Shown: positions 34,345 to 43,841 of the stretch, piece after piece | Layout: each line of letters starts with the position of its first letter | Numbering within the stretch: the stretch's first letter is position 1 | Assembly: GCF_002135295.1 (NCBI RefSeq) | Contig: NZ_NEGG01000011.1 | Location: forward strand, 83,822-147,821 | From: Acinetobacter sp. ANC 5054 | GTDB lineage: Bacteria; Pseudomonadota; Gammaproteobacteria; Pseudomonadales; Moraxellaceae | Length of the DNA stretch: 64,000 nucleotides | Reading direction: 5' to 3' | Translations under genes and position numbers: made by a program | Notes under the pieces: model-generated | Told to the model about the DNA's origin: nothing | Databases searched by the model: none | The model's input: only the letters and a program-made list of their open reading frames with translations

Positions 34345-35700
34345 ATGCAGACATTTGAAAAACAAGCAGGTACTTGGAAACTTGGACTACTGTGCCTTGC
34401 TGTCTTGGCACCTTTCTTTTTCTTAAGTTATGGCTTTGCCAATCATTATGCCGACAGTTTAACTTCGGTTAAATTTATCGTTTTTGATTGGGAAAAATAC
34501 ATTCCTCTTTGGCCTTGGACGATTGTACCTTATTGGTCAATTGATCTGTTTTATGGATTATCTCTACTGCTGTGTTGGAATAAGTTTGAATTAAAACAGC
34601 ATTCGCTTAGGCTATTTTCAGCACAAATCATTTCCATCAGTTGTTTTTTACTCTTTCCTTTACGTTTTAGCTTTGAGCGACCTGAGCTAAGTGGATTTTT
34701 CGGGCTTTGGTTTGACGTTTTAATGGGTTTCGATAAACCGTTTAATCAAGCCCCGTCGCTGCATATCGTACTTCTGGTCATTCTGTGGGATTTCTACAGA
34801 CGGCATGTACAAGGCACTCAAAAATATCTTGTCGATATTTGGGCTTTTCTGATTGGGCTCTCGGTACTCACCACATGGCAGCATCATTTCATTGATATCC
34901 CGACAGGGCTTTTGGTGGGTGCACTCTGTCTTTGGTTATTCCCCTTACACACTGCTGCGCCTTGGACTAAAAACTTACAAAGCTCATTGACTTTAAAGCA
35001 TTTTAAACTCGGCATCTTATATTTCATTGCGGCTTTATTCTTTGTGGCGGTGTCTTATGCAAAAGGTGTGTGGCTTTGGCTGCTCTATCCTGCTGTTAGT
35101 ATGTTGTTGGTAGCCTTAGCATATTTATTTAATCGACCACATCTTTTTCAAAAGCAGTCCAATGGTCAAATGACCATTGCAGCAAAAATACTCTTTGCTC
35201 CTTATCTATTATTCGCTTGGATCAATAGCCGAGTTTGGACCAAGAAGAATCCTGAAGATTCAAAGATCGTCAAATTAGGCAAAAGTTATGTGTATTTAGG
35301 GCGCATCCCCAATCAAGCAACAATTCAGCAATACGATGCACTTTTCGACTGTTGTGCCGAACTTCCCATAGATCATCAGTCTAAAATATATCAACAAAAT
35401 TTGAGTCTTGATTTGATTCCGCTGCAAGCCAATCAGTTATATCAATCTGTGCAACGATTGGAAGATATATTGCAATCATATCAAGGCTCTGAAGCACAGA
35501 ATGTACTGATCTTTTGTGCACTTGGGTATTCACGTAGTAGTGCTGTGGTCGCAGCATTGTTGTTAAAACATCATCCTGAATATTCAGTCGAAGACTGTTT
35601 GCGGATCATTCGTCATAGTCGTCCTTGGGTTGTACTTAAAGACGCTCAAATTCAACAATTGAACGTTTACCGTCTCAAGCTTAAAGGTCTCGCGCCATGA
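34345..35700 (+). CDS. PAP2 phosphatase fused to dual-specificity phosphatase, YnbD-like
   Basis: A 451-aa membrane protein. The N-terminal two-thirds has several membrane segments and a PAP2-like core (QAPSLHIVLLVILWDF, then WQHHFIDIPTGLLVG). The C-terminal 130 residues are a cytosolic dual-specificity phosphatase domain with P-loop CALGYSRS (C-x5-R), preceded by phenylalanine where histidine is usual. Two lipid-phosphate phosphatase modules in one protein fit removal of a phosphate from a newly made phospholipid-phosphate, much as PTPMT1 acts on phosphatidylglycerophosphate. A strong ribosome site (AGGTGGG) precedes the ATG. Confidence 0.85.
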   Translation: MQTFEKQAGTWKLGLLCLAVLAPFFFLSYGFANHYADSLTSVKFIVFDWEKYIPLWPWTIVPYWSIDLFYGLSLLLCWNKFELKQHSLRLFSAQIISISCFLLFPLRFSFERPELSGFFGLWFDVLMGFDKPFNQAPSLHIVLLVILWDFYRRHVQGTQKYLVDIWAFLIGLSVLTTWQHHFIDIPTGLLVGALCLWLFPLHTAAPWTKNLQSSLTLKHFKLGILYFIAALFFVAVSYAKGVWLWLLYPAVSMLLVALAYLFNRPHLFQKQSNGQMTIAAKILFAPYLLFAWINSRVWTKKNPEDSKIVKLGKSYVYLGRIPNQATIQQYDALFDCCAELPIDHQSKIYQQNLSLDLIPLQANQLYQSVQRLEDILQSYQGSEAQNVLIFCALGYSRSSAVVAALLLKHHPEYSVEDCLRIIRHSRPWVVLKDAQIQQLNVYRLKLKGLAP

Positions 35701-36125
35701 TGATGCAATTAATGGTGGTCTCGAAACTATTAAAATCGAGTTCAGGACTGTTGGCTTCAGGCTATCTAGCCTTTACGCTTTGCTGTGTGCTGATCATTCT
35801 GTTAACAGTTCCATTTAAATTTGCACTTATGTTACTGCTTTTGAATCTGATTTTAATTGGACTGCATCATTTTCTCAGCATTCGTGTTCAGTTCGACGCT
35901 GCACTTTTAGATATGGTTTCAGAACAGTCAAATTTACATGATCTTGAACAAAGTACCCAATCTTTAGATCAAAGTTTAGTTGATATGAAATTGATGCCCG
36001 CTTCAAAAAGTGGGCGTGCTTGGGAGACTAGACTCGAAGGTTGTTTGAAGCTATTCAAACTTCAAATATTCGTGTTGTGCTTGCAATACCTTGCATTCAT
36101 CTGCATATTTTTACTTTATAATTAA
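35697..36125 (+). CDS. Small membrane protein of the ynb-like operon
   Basis: A 142-aa protein with two adjacent hydrophobic segments near residues 20-60 and one at the C-terminus (about 118-140), separated by a polar middle. It overlaps the upstream gene by 4 bp, so translation is coupled. I do not recognise a family, and E. coli ynbABCD has no obvious counterpart. It may anchor or scaffold the lipid enzymes. Confidence 0.75.
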   Translation: MMMQLMVVSKLLKSSSGLLASGYLAFTLCCVLIILLTVPFKFALMLLLLNLILIGLHHFLSIRVQFDAALLDMVSEQSNLHDLEQSTQSLDQSLVDMKLMPASKSGRAWETRLEGCLKLFKLQIFVLCLQYLAFICIFLLYN

Positions 36126-36144
36126 TTCACAATAAATTATTCCT

Positions 36145-36837
36145 ATGCCAATACATCCACATCTACATACCAGTCCGCGCCCTGACAAAAAGGGAAATAT
36201 CTTGAGCCGTTCCATTGCACGGTTTATCGCCTTTTTAACCCGACGAGGCGCACGACTTTTGACAGGTGCGCGTAGTTTGTGGGTGGGCTGTAAACCCGTC
36301 ATGAAACAACGGATCTATTATGCCAACCATAATAGCCATATCGATTTCATTTTACTTTGGTCATCACTGCCCACAGATTTACGGCGTCAAACCCGTCCAA
36401 TTGCGGCATCAGATTACTGGTTAAAAGATGGTTTTCGTCGCTTTCTCATCCAAGATACTTTCACGGGTGTCACAATTCAGCGCAATCGTGAAAATAATCA
36501 AGATCCGCTTGATCCGGTCAAAGATGTATTGGCGCAAGGTTATTCTATTATTTTCTTCCCTGAGGGCACGCGCAATTTAAATGACGATGTTGAATTATTG
36601 CCATTTAAAAGTGGACTCTACCATTTAAAGAATCAATTTCCTGATGTTGAAGTCGTACCCGTATGGATTTCCAATTTAAAACGTGTGATGCCAAAAGGTG
36701 CACTGATTCCCTTACCACTGTTATCAACGGTCATTTTTGGCAAACCTTTAACCTTACATGAAGAACTAGATAAAGCCGAGTTTTTAACTTATGCGCAAGA
36801 AGAATTACTGAAACTAAAAGCATCGGAGTGTCAATAA
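36145..36837 (+). CDS. PlsC-type lysophospholipid acyltransferase
   Basis: A 230-aa 1-acylglycerol-3-phosphate acyltransferase family protein. Motif I NHNSHIDF (H-x4-D) lies near residue 66 and motif III FFPEGTRN near residue 138, both needed for acyl transfer. The N-terminus is basic rather than membrane-spanning. It probably re-acylates a lysolipid, which pairs logically with the hydrolase two genes upstream. It ends in an overlap with the next gene. Confidence 0.88.
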   Translation: MPIHPHLHTSPRPDKKGNILSRSIARFIAFLTRRGARLLTGARSLWVGCKPVMKQRIYYANHNSHIDFILLWSSLPTDLRRQTRPIAASDYWLKDGFRRFLIQDTFTGVTIQRNRENNQDPLDPVKDVLAQGYSIIFFPEGTRNLNDDVELLPFKSGLYHLKNQFPDVEVVPVWISNLKRVMPKGALIPLPLLSTVIFGKPLTLHEELDKAEFLTYAQEELLKLKASECQ

Positions 36838-37781
36838 TGGATTTAAGTAATACTCAGATGACCTATCTTTTATTTGGTATTTTTTCGGCCATTTTGATCT
36901 TCGCTTCTACTGTTGGCGGTATTTTGAAATTGCGTGCAGGCTATGCACCTGCGCCAGTGATTGATAACTTAAATGCACGTATTAATGCATGGTGGATCAT
37001 GCTATTGGTCCTTGGCGCTGCCATTCTAATTGGCAAAATTGCCTTTATCATTTTATTTGCGCTCATTTCACTTTTTGCATTACGTGAATTTATTAGTCTG
37101 CTCCCCACGCGTCGTGGCGACTATTTTCCATTGTTGATCGCATTTTATTTTGTCATTCCTTATCAATATTATTTGGTCTATATCGACTGGTATGGTTTGT
37201 ACTCGATCTTTATTCCTTTATACGTTTTTTTACTGATCCCAATTGCCACCTTAAAACAAGAAGACACGACTCGCTTTTTGGAGCGCAGTGCTAAAATTCA
37301 ATGGGGCTTGATGATCAGTGTCTTTTGTATTTCGCACGTTCCTGCACTGCTTAATCTTAAACTGCCAGGTTTTCAAGGCGAGAAAATTTGGCTAGCAATG
37401 TGGCTCATCATGGTGGTGCAAGCCTCAGATGTACTGCAATATGTATGCGGAAAACTGCTTGGAAAGCATAAAGTCGCGCCGATTCTTTCACCTTCGAAAA
37501 CCATAGAAGGTTTAGTCGGTGGTATTGTTCTGGCAACTAGCCTTGGTGTGGCAATGTCATGGCTAACGCCCTTTAGTTATCTACAAGCTGCAGTGATTGG
37601 TTTTATTGTCTGTATCTTCGGCTTTTTTGGTGGCTTGGTTATGTCAGCGATTAAGCGCGATCGCGGTGTGAAAGATTGGGGGCAATTGATTCAAGGGCAT
37701 GGCGGAATGCTCGATCGCATCGATTCCATTTGTTTTTCTGCTCCAATTTTCTTTCATATCTTGCGCTATTGGTGGTCTTAA
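36837..37781 (+). CDS. Phosphatidate cytidylyltransferase, YnbB/CdsA-like
   Basis: A 314-aa polytopic membrane protein of the CdsA family. The C-terminal signature SPSKTIEGLVGG followed by KRDRGVKDWGQLIQGHGGMLDRIDS is diagnostic. It makes CDP-diacylglycerol, the donor for the phosphatidyltransferase at the head of the operon. A GTG nine bases upstream is in frame, but GGAG eight bases before the ATG at 36837 decides the start. A strong terminator closes the operon. The main housekeeping cdsA is presumably elsewhere, so this copy is probably dedicated. Confidence 0.92.
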   Translation: MDLSNTQMTYLLFGIFSAILIFASTVGGILKLRAGYAPAPVIDNLNARINAWWIMLLVLGAAILIGKIAFIILFALISLFALREFISLLPTRRGDYFPLLIAFYFVIPYQYYLVYIDWYGLYSIFIPLYVFLLIPIATLKQEDTTRFLERSAKIQWGLMISVFCISHVPALLNLKLPGFQGEKIWLAMWLIMVVQASDVLQYVCGKLLGKHKVAPILSPSKTIEGLVGGIVLATSLGVAMSWLTPFSYLQAAVIGFIVCIFGFFGGLVMSAIKRDRGVKDWGQLIQGHGGMLDRIDSICFSAPIFFHILRYWWS

Positions 37782-37809
37782 AGTTTAGCCCAAAGACTGG
37801 CCTGATATC

Positions 37810-37839
37810 AAAAACCCAAGTCAACTGACTTGGGTTTTT
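37810..37839. terminator. Terminator of the ynb-like operon
   Basis: AAAAACCCAAGTCA and its reverse complement form a 14-bp stem with a two-base loop, flanked by A and T runs. It lies between the convergent operon and alkM. Confidence 0.9.
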
Positions 37840-37860
37840 GTTTATTTAGATCCTATTTTT

Positions 37861-39066
37861 TCAATCTGCACTTAAGCCAAATTTTTTGACGATGCTTGCT
37901 CGGCGTTTTGGCAAAATATTCGCCTTAGTCAGATCACCTTTATAGTGATCAAATACGCGTTTATCCATCATTTTGAACCATATTGATGGCACTAAGGCTG
38001 GAATGAGCATGGTGGCATAACCACTTGGTAATTCAGGGGCTTCATCAAAATGCCTCAAAGCCTGAAAAGGACGTGTCGGATAGGCATGATGATCTGAATG
38101 GCGTTGTAATTGATACAAAAATAGATTGGTCACAATATTGTTATTGTTCCAGCTATGTTCGGGCATGGTGCGTGCATAACTACCATCTGCCTTTTGTTCG
38201 CGTTTTAAGCCATAGTGTTCAATATAATTAATAATTTCAAACAGACTGATGCCATAAAGTGCCTGTGTTGCCAGATACGGCGTTACACTAGCACCAAACA
38301 ATTTAATCATGGTTGCATGAAAACCAGCACTCATTGCCCAACCATGAAAAAGTTCATTGTCTTTGGAAAAGAACGATAAACCTTTACGTTTTAAACGCTG
38401 TTTTTCAATTTGAATCGCTGATTTAACCCCGCCAAATACAGTTCGTGGCCAAAATTCATAGAACGTTTCACCCATTTTTGAAGATGCTGGATCTTCAGGT
38501 GTAGCGGCACGTTTATGATGTCCATATGGATGCTCAATCCGAAAATGGCTATAACCCAATGGTGCTAAAGTTGCATGTGCCCAATAATGATCTTTTTTAT
38601 GTGGTCGATGACATAACTCATGTGCCGTATTCACCCCTACACCATTGATTGCACCCATGGAAATGCCCAACAGTAGTTGATCGAGCAACGAAACGTCTTT
38701 ACGTGTAACGACATAACCTGCAAATACATTTGCAGCCATTTGTAAGGGTATAAACAACTTCACAATTCGATCGTAATAAGGGTCATTGACCAGAACTTTA
38801 ATATCATCGTCAGTTGGATTGTTGGCATCATCACCAATTAATGCATCTAAAGTCGGAATAATGACATGCAACAGTAAAGGGCCGCCCATGGCAAATATTT
38901 TCTTGGTGGACTTTGGACCAAAATGATAGCCCGCTAAAATGCCCATACCAATCACGGGTAGACCTGGACTCAGTAACCAGCCATAGCGCTTTTTATCTAA
39001 TACGCTACCCATTTTCTGCTCTAAAAGTGCCAATTGCTGTTCATTTAATTTTACTGGTGCATTCAT
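37861..39066 (-). CDS. alkM: Alkane 1-monooxygenase AlkM
   Basis: Integral-membrane non-haem di-iron hydroxylase that converts n-alkanes to 1-alkanols, using electrons from rubredoxin. The histidine boxes HELCHRPH, HPYGHHKR and LQRHSDHHA, and the NYIEHYGL signature, are all present. ATGs at 39111 and 39072 are in frame, but GGGAAG eight bases before the ATG at 39066 selects the start and gives 401 aa, near the usual length. It is divergent from an AraC-type gene, as alkM is from alkR in A. baylyi. Rubredoxin genes are not in the window. Confidence 0.96.
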   Translation of the reverse strand: MNAPVKLNEQQLALLEQKMGSVLDKKRYGWLLSPGLPVIGMGILAGYHFGPKSTKKIFAMGGPLLLHVIIPTLDALIGDDANNPTDDDIKVLVNDPYYDRIVKLFIPLQMAANVFAGYVVTRKDVSLLDQLLLGISMGAINGVGVNTAHELCHRPHKKDHYWAHATLAPLGYSHFRIEHPYGHHKRAATPEDPASSKMGETFYEFWPRTVFGGVKSAIQIEKQRLKRKGLSFFSKDNELFHGWAMSAGFHATMIKLFGASVTPYLATQALYGISLFEIINYIEHYGLKREQKADGSYARTMPEHSWNNNNIVTNLFLYQLQRHSDHHAYPTRPFQALRHFDEAPELPSGYATMLIPALVPSIWFKMMDKRVFDHYKGDLTKANILPKRRASIVKKFGLSAD

Positions 39067-39181
39067 CTGCATGACTTCCCTATTTACTTCTTCTGTGTTT
39101 ATATTCTTCAAAATAGGACTGATAGAACAGTTTTAAGCGTCCAAAAAAACTATGTGATCGTCTTTGGCATTTAAGGATAAA

Positions 39182-39210
39182 TGCTGACCCATATGCACAT
39201 ATGTTCGGCA
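39182..39210. promoter_or_regulatory. Dyad operator candidate in the alkM-alkR gap
   Basis: TGCTGA and TCGGCA flank two CATATG elements in an imperfect inverted repeat of 29 bp. It sits 36 bp before the alkR start and about 115 bp before alkM. An AlkR site is the natural inference. The two CATATG units are also direct repeats 8 bp apart. Confidence 0.5.
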
Positions 39211-39245
39211 AAAATATTGAAATATTAATGAGTAGAAAATAAATA

Positions 39246-40190
39246 ATGGATGCTTTAAGTAAGATTTTTGATGATATTCACTTACACCGATCAGAATATA
39301 TTTATTTAAAATCACAACAGCCGTGGTCGTTTCATTTTCAAGATCAGGATGCCATGGTGGCTTATGTCGTCATTCAGGGTAAAGGCTATTTATGTCTGGA
39401 AAATGAGCAGGTCTTACTTGAAGCTGGAGATCTGTGCTTAGTACCTTCAGGGCAAAATCACTTCTGCTGTTCTGCACTTTCAGACAGCCTAATTGAATCG
39501 GTTAACATTACGCCTTTTTTTCAAGAAAAACGCCATAAAACTATGATTCTTAACGCTGCAAGTACAGCGGATTCTGACGAATTATTTATGCTCGCCATTC
39601 GTGGGCATGTCGACAGCATTATGGCTAAACCACTATTTAATGCACTGCCTAAGTTTTTACATACACCGCATATTATGAGCAGTACTGCGCCAGAGTGGTT
39701 GCAAATTGGTTTGCAGTTTTTAGCTGTAGAAGTCAATCAAATACGACCAGGCCGTGACAAAATCCTCGATCATTTGGTGAGTATTTTATTTATCGAATGT
39801 GTACGCGATTATATCGCTGCAATGCCAGACTCAAACAACTGGCTACATGCGCTCAGCCATCCCGAATTATCCAGTGCCCTTGCAGCCATACATGAACAAC
39901 CTCACATTGCTTGGACTGTAGAAACCCTTGCTGAACAATGCTGTATGTCACGTTCAAAATTCGCCAGTCTTTTCACGCAAATGTTAGGTGAAAGTCCACT
40001 GGCTTATTTACAACAGCATCGACTCAGATTGGCCACCCAATTTCTCCAAGCTGGGCAACTCTCCATTCAACAAATTGCCCATCGTATTGGATATTCTTCA
40101 GAAACTGCGTTTAGCCAAACCTTTAAAAAGTTTTATGATTTAACCCCAACGCAGTACCGACAACAACATCAAATCAGCAAAGAAGACTAA
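39246..40190 (+). CDS. alkR: AraC-family regulator AlkR
   Basis: A 314-aa AraC/XylS-type activator. The N-terminal half (1-190) has a cupin-like effector domain (GKGYLCLENEQVLLEAGDLC). The C-terminal 100 residues carry two helix-turn-helices, including EQCCMSRSKFASLFTQMLGE and the signature QIAHRIGYSSETAFSQTFKK. In A. baylyi AlkR activates the divergent alkM in response to long-chain alkanes. The same is inferred from gene arrangement. Confidence 0.92.
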   Translation: MDALSKIFDDIHLHRSEYIYLKSQQPWSFHFQDQDAMVAYVVIQGKGYLCLENEQVLLEAGDLCLVPSGQNHFCCSALSDSLIESVNITPFFQEKRHKTMILNAASTADSDELFMLAIRGHVDSIMAKPLFNALPKFLHTPHIMSSTAPEWLQIGLQFLAVEVNQIRPGRDKILDHLVSILFIECVRDYIAAMPDSNNWLHALSHPELSSALAAIHEQPHIAWTVETLAEQCCMSRSKFASLFTQMLGESPLAYLQQHRLRLATQFLQAGQLSIQQIAHRIGYSSETAFSQTFKKFYDLTPTQYRQQHQISKED

Positions 40191-40211
40191 ATATCCTTTT
40201 GAATTAAAAAA

Positions 40212-41384
40212 CTATTTTAAAATATTCAAAATTGCCGTAACTGGGTTTTCACTATTGCCTGATAAAAGCTGCTTATGCATGGTGATATGCTGCATCGCTT
40301 GAATTTGGGCTGTTTCCACATTCATCAATTTTTCAATTTCTGTCGCTAGTTTTTCGGCTGTTGCATCTTTTTGAATGAGTTCCTGAATTACTTTTTTGCC
40401 GGCAATAATATTCGGCAATGAATAATATTGAATCTTAATGAGGAACTTCACCACATGATAAGTCAGCCAATTGAGCTGATAAAACGTCACCATTGGGCGG
40501 TGTAGCAGCATTGCTTCTAAAGTCGCTGTTCCAGAGGCCAATGCCACGATATTCGACGCATTCATCACCTGACGGCCAATTTTAGATTCAGTATCAGTAT
40601 TTTCTAACAGTTGAACTTTGGTTTTTAATTCAGCTGGATAATTTACCAATAAGGCTTCGATTTGCTGTTTACGCGCATCATTAATCGCTGGAATTAAAAA
40701 GACATATTCAGGATGTTTTTGGCTAATGATTTGTGCTGCATCTAAGAGCAATGGCCCTAAACGCTCAATTTCACCGCGACGGCTGCCCGGCAGTAGTGCA
40801 ATATGTTTTTGAGATGGATCTAAGCCCAATTCTGCTTTAGCTTCCGCAATCGGATTTTGCAGCGGCAATTGGCTTGCCAATGGATGACCCACAAATGCCG
40901 CGGGAACATTCCACTTTTGGTAAAAGGTTTTTTCAAATGGGAAAAGGCAAAGAACCAAGTCTATGCTGGCTTTTATGCCATGCACTCGACCTTGACGCCA
41001 CGCCCAGACCGAAGGACTCACATATTGCACGGTTTTAATCGGCAACTGCTTTTGCTTTAAACTTTTAGACAGTCGTAAGTTAAAATCTGGCGCATCTATA
41101 CCAATAAAGACATCAACAGGATTTTCAGTCCATGTCGCGACTAAGCCATCACGTACAGCAAACAGTTTCTTAAGGTCTTTGAGGACTTCGACAATCCCCA
41201 TCACAGATAAAATATCCATCTGGTAATAACTTTTGAAACCTTCTGCAATCATTTGTGGACCGCCAATGCCCTCAAACTCAGCATCAATTCCCTGCTCACG
41301 AAAACTACGGATCAGTTTGGCGCCTAAGGTATCACCAGATACTTCTCCAACAACGATACCAATTTTTAGCTTTCGGTTTTGCAA
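40212..41384 (-). CDS. lpxB: Lipid-A-disaccharide synthase LpxB
   Basis: A 390-aa glycosyltransferase of family 19 that joins UDP-2,3-diacylglucosamine and lipid X on the inner face of the cytoplasmic membrane. The N-terminal GEVSGDTLGAKLI, YVSPSVWAWRQGR and the C-terminal ASGTATLEAML segments are diagnostic, and length is standard. Here it stands away from lpxD-fabZ-lpxA, as in other Acinetobacter. The gap to 41622 holds nothing I can support. Confidence 0.96.
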   Translation of the reverse strand: MQNRKLKIGIVVGEVSGDTLGAKLIRSFREQGIDAEFEGIGGPQMIAEGFKSYYQMDILSVMGIVEVLKDLKKLFAVRDGLVATWTENPVDVFIGIDAPDFNLRLSKSLKQKQLPIKTVQYVSPSVWAWRQGRVHGIKASIDLVLCLFPFEKTFYQKWNVPAAFVGHPLASQLPLQNPIAEAKAELGLDPSQKHIALLPGSRRGEIERLGPLLLDAAQIISQKHPEYVFLIPAINDARKQQIEALLVNYPAELKTKVQLLENTDTESKIGRQVMNASNIVALASGTATLEAMLLHRPMVTFYQLNWLTYHVVKFLIKIQYYSLPNIIAGKKVIQELIQKDATAEKLATEIEKLMNVETAQIQAMQHITMHKQLLSGNSENPVTAILNILK

Positions 41385-41622
41385 AAGTCAGTCCTTTTAC
41401 TCAGTAATTCTTTAGCTGTAGATTCTATACGAGTCATCAGCAAAGTTGACATTATTTCCCATAAATAATGCATAAGCTCTGATCTATAAATATCTAATAA
41501 ATTCCAAAGCCTAATTTATTATCTACATGTTATTTTTTGAAAAAAACAAATAGTTATAAATGAATTGCTAAGTTTTAGCTTTTTCTCGCTGATCTTTCCA
41601 ATTGATGGATATTATTTAGCAG

Positions 41623-42591
41623 CTACTCATCATGCTCACTTAGCTGAGTGCTAAAGCTCTTACGCCAGTGAACCGGACTTGTTCCGTATTTTTTCTTAAA
41701 AAGTTTGCGAAATAATACTGCAGTATTAAAACCAGAAGCTTCCATAATTTTTTCAATTGAATAATCTGTTGCTTCAAGTAATTCTGACGCATATCTCAAT
41801 CTTTCATTATTGAGCCAAGTCACGATAGGCACTCCTGTTGCCTGCTTAAAGTGTCTTGTCAGCGTCCGCCTACTCATATTTAGAGAAAGCGCAAGCTCAT
41901 CAATAGTATGCTGTTTAGATAGGTTTTTACGCAGATAATCAACTAATTGATTAATCTCGGTATCATAAGTTAAGGTTGAAATCGGCTGCTCTATAAATTG
42001 CGCCTGACCACCCTCCCGATGCGTCGGGATCACCATTATTCTTGATATTTTATTCGCTGTTTTTGAACCATACATTTGCCCCACTATATACAAGCAGCAG
42101 TCGAGTGCAGCACCTGTTCCTGCCGAGGTTATGATGCCTGAATCTTCAATATATAAAGCATCTTTATCCAAATTCACACATGGAAATTTTTGCTTAAAAT
42201 CAGAACTCCCCGCCCAATGTGTAGTGACATGTTTATGGTCGAGTAAACCTGCATAAGCAAGTGGAAATGCGCCATAACATAATCCTGCGATCTTGATGCC
42301 TTTTTGATGTATTTCTTTCAATGCATTGATTAAACATTCAACTGGCTTCTGATTGATATCATCCCATCCTGGAATAATCACGATATCAGCGTCATACATA
42401 AGTTCTAAGCCACCATCGACTTGAATCATTACTGACTTTTCCGTACTGACCGCTAATCCATCTGCCGAAAAAGTGATGACTTCAAATAATTTCTTTCCAT
42501 CGATTTGTATATTAAAAATTGTTTGAGGGACTGAAAAATGAAACAGTGGAATATCTTGATAAATGAACAATGCAATTTTAGGTAATGACAT
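41623..42591 (-). CDS. GlxA-type AraC regulator with DJ-1/PfpI domain
   Basis: A 322-aa regulator. The N-terminal DJ-1/PfpI-like domain (about 1-185) has the nucleophile-elbow cysteine in IAGLCYGAFPLAYAG. The C-terminal AraC domain has two helix-turn-helices (SLNMSRRTLTRHFKQATG and EASGFNTAVLFRKLFKKKYG). The frame is open 24 codons upstream to 42663, but MSLPKIALF is the usual family start. It is divergent from a periplasmic metallo-hydrolase gene that it may control. Effector unknown. Confidence 0.88.
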   Translation of the reverse strand: MSLPKIALFIYQDIPLFHFSVPQTIFNIQIDGKKLFEVITFSADGLAVSTEKSVMIQVDGGLELMYDADIVIIPGWDDINQKPVECLINALKEIHQKGIKIAGLCYGAFPLAYAGLLDHKHVTTHWAGSSDFKQKFPCVNLDKDALYIEDSGIITSAGTGAALDCCLYIVGQMYGSKTANKISRIMVIPTHREGGQAQFIEQPISTLTYDTEINQLVDYLRKNLSKQHTIDELALSLNMSRRTLTRHFKQATGVPIVTWLNNERLRYASELLEATDYSIEKIMEASGFNTAVLFRKLFKKKYGTSPVHWRKSFSTQLSEHDE

Positions 42592-42721
42592 AAAAATGAC
42601 CGTTACAAATAAATGTATTATAACATTTGGCCCAATAGTTTCTAATCTTGTCTTTATGGACAATTTTCTTTAATTTTTCAATTTCGAATAATAAGCTCAT
42701 CTTTTAAATGAACCTTATTTT

Positions 42722-43603
42722 ATGAAAAACCTATTCGGATATACCATTTTAGTGACATCACTCATTTTGGGCGCTACAACGTCATGGGCAGAGAGTACCA
42801 ATCAACGTGATACCTCTAAAATCACTCAAATCCAAGAAATTCGAAATGCCACAGTAAAAATTAGCTATGCCGATACAACATTTTTAATTGACCCGATGTT
42901 TGCAGCTAAAGGTTTTTATGAAGGTTTTCCAAATACACATCGTAGTTATTTACGCAATCCATTGGTTGACCTACCGCTTAAACCAGAAACCATTCTGGCG
43001 GGTGTAGATGCTGTCATTATCACACATACACATTTAGACCATTGGGACGATGCAGCACAAGCCGCGATTCCAAAAAATCTGTCTATCTTTGTTCAAAACA
43101 GCCAAGATCAAAAAACCATTCAGTCTCAGGGTTTTAAAGATGTACGCGTTTTAAGTCAGACCTCTTTTGATGGCGTTAAGTTAACCAAAACTGGTGGCCA
43201 ACATGGCACTGATGCAATGTATCGTGTCTCTGAACTCAAAAAAGGCTTAGGTGAGGCAATGGGTATTGTTTTTGAAGCAACTGGTCATGAAACCGTTTAT
43301 TTGGCTGGGGACACGATTTGGCGTCCTGAAGTCGATCAGGCCATTCAAACATTTAAACCTGATGTCATTATCCTAAATACGGGCAATGCTTTAGTGGATG
43401 GATTTAAAGAGTCGATTATTATGGGCAAAGAAGATACTTTGCGCGCCACAAAACAAGCACCCAATGCTAAAATTATTGCCGTACATATGGATGCAATTAA
43501 TCACATGTCTTTAACGCGTGCGCAACTTGCAGACTATGTAAAAGCCCAAAATATTCAGGATAACGTGTTGATTCCTTTAGATGGTGAAACGCTGTCTTTT
43601 TAA
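42722..43603 (+). CDS. Secreted metallo-beta-lactamase-fold hydrolase
   Basis: A 293-aa protein with a signal peptide cleaved near residue 23 (TSWA-ES). The mature part has the UlaG-like metallo-beta-lactamase fold: the THTHLDHWDD motif (HxHxDH) for two metals and later GHETVYLAGDTIW. It probably hydrolyses an ester or phosphodiester in the periplasm, with substrate unknown. It is divergent from the GlxA-type regulator. A terminator follows at 43612. Confidence 0.85.
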   Translation: MKNLFGYTILVTSLILGATTSWAESTNQRDTSKITQIQEIRNATVKISYADTTFLIDPMFAAKGFYEGFPNTHRSYLRNPLVDLPLKPETILAGVDAVIITHTHLDHWDDAAQAAIPKNLSIFVQNSQDQKTIQSQGFKDVRVLSQTSFDGVKLTKTGGQHGTDAMYRVSELKKGLGEAMGIVFEATGHETVYLAGDTIWRPEVDQAIQTFKPDVIILNTGNALVDGFKESIIMGKEDTLRATKQAPNAKIIAVHMDAINHMSLTRAQLADYVKAQNIQDNVLIPLDGETLSF

Positions 43604-43611
43604 GATTTTCT

Positions 43612-43634
43612 AAAGTGGACATTTTGTCCACTTT
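43612..43634 (+). terminator. Terminator after the metallo-hydrolase gene
   Basis: AAAGTGGAC and GTCCACTTT form a nine-base stem with a five-base loop, followed by a run of T. Confidence 0.88.
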
Positions 43635-43841
43635 TTTTTAACGCTATTTATCTAAAAAATTGCTGCATAACGCTTATTTTTAAAACTTTGATCAGTTTCT
43701 AAGATTTCTTAAAATTCACGACCTTACTATCCGCCAATAGCTCTTTATCTATTTTTTTCACAAGTAAATCACTAATCGAGACAACGACTTATATCAATTA
43801 GTCATAAGATAAGCACGTTTTTTGATATTTGGCATATAACA

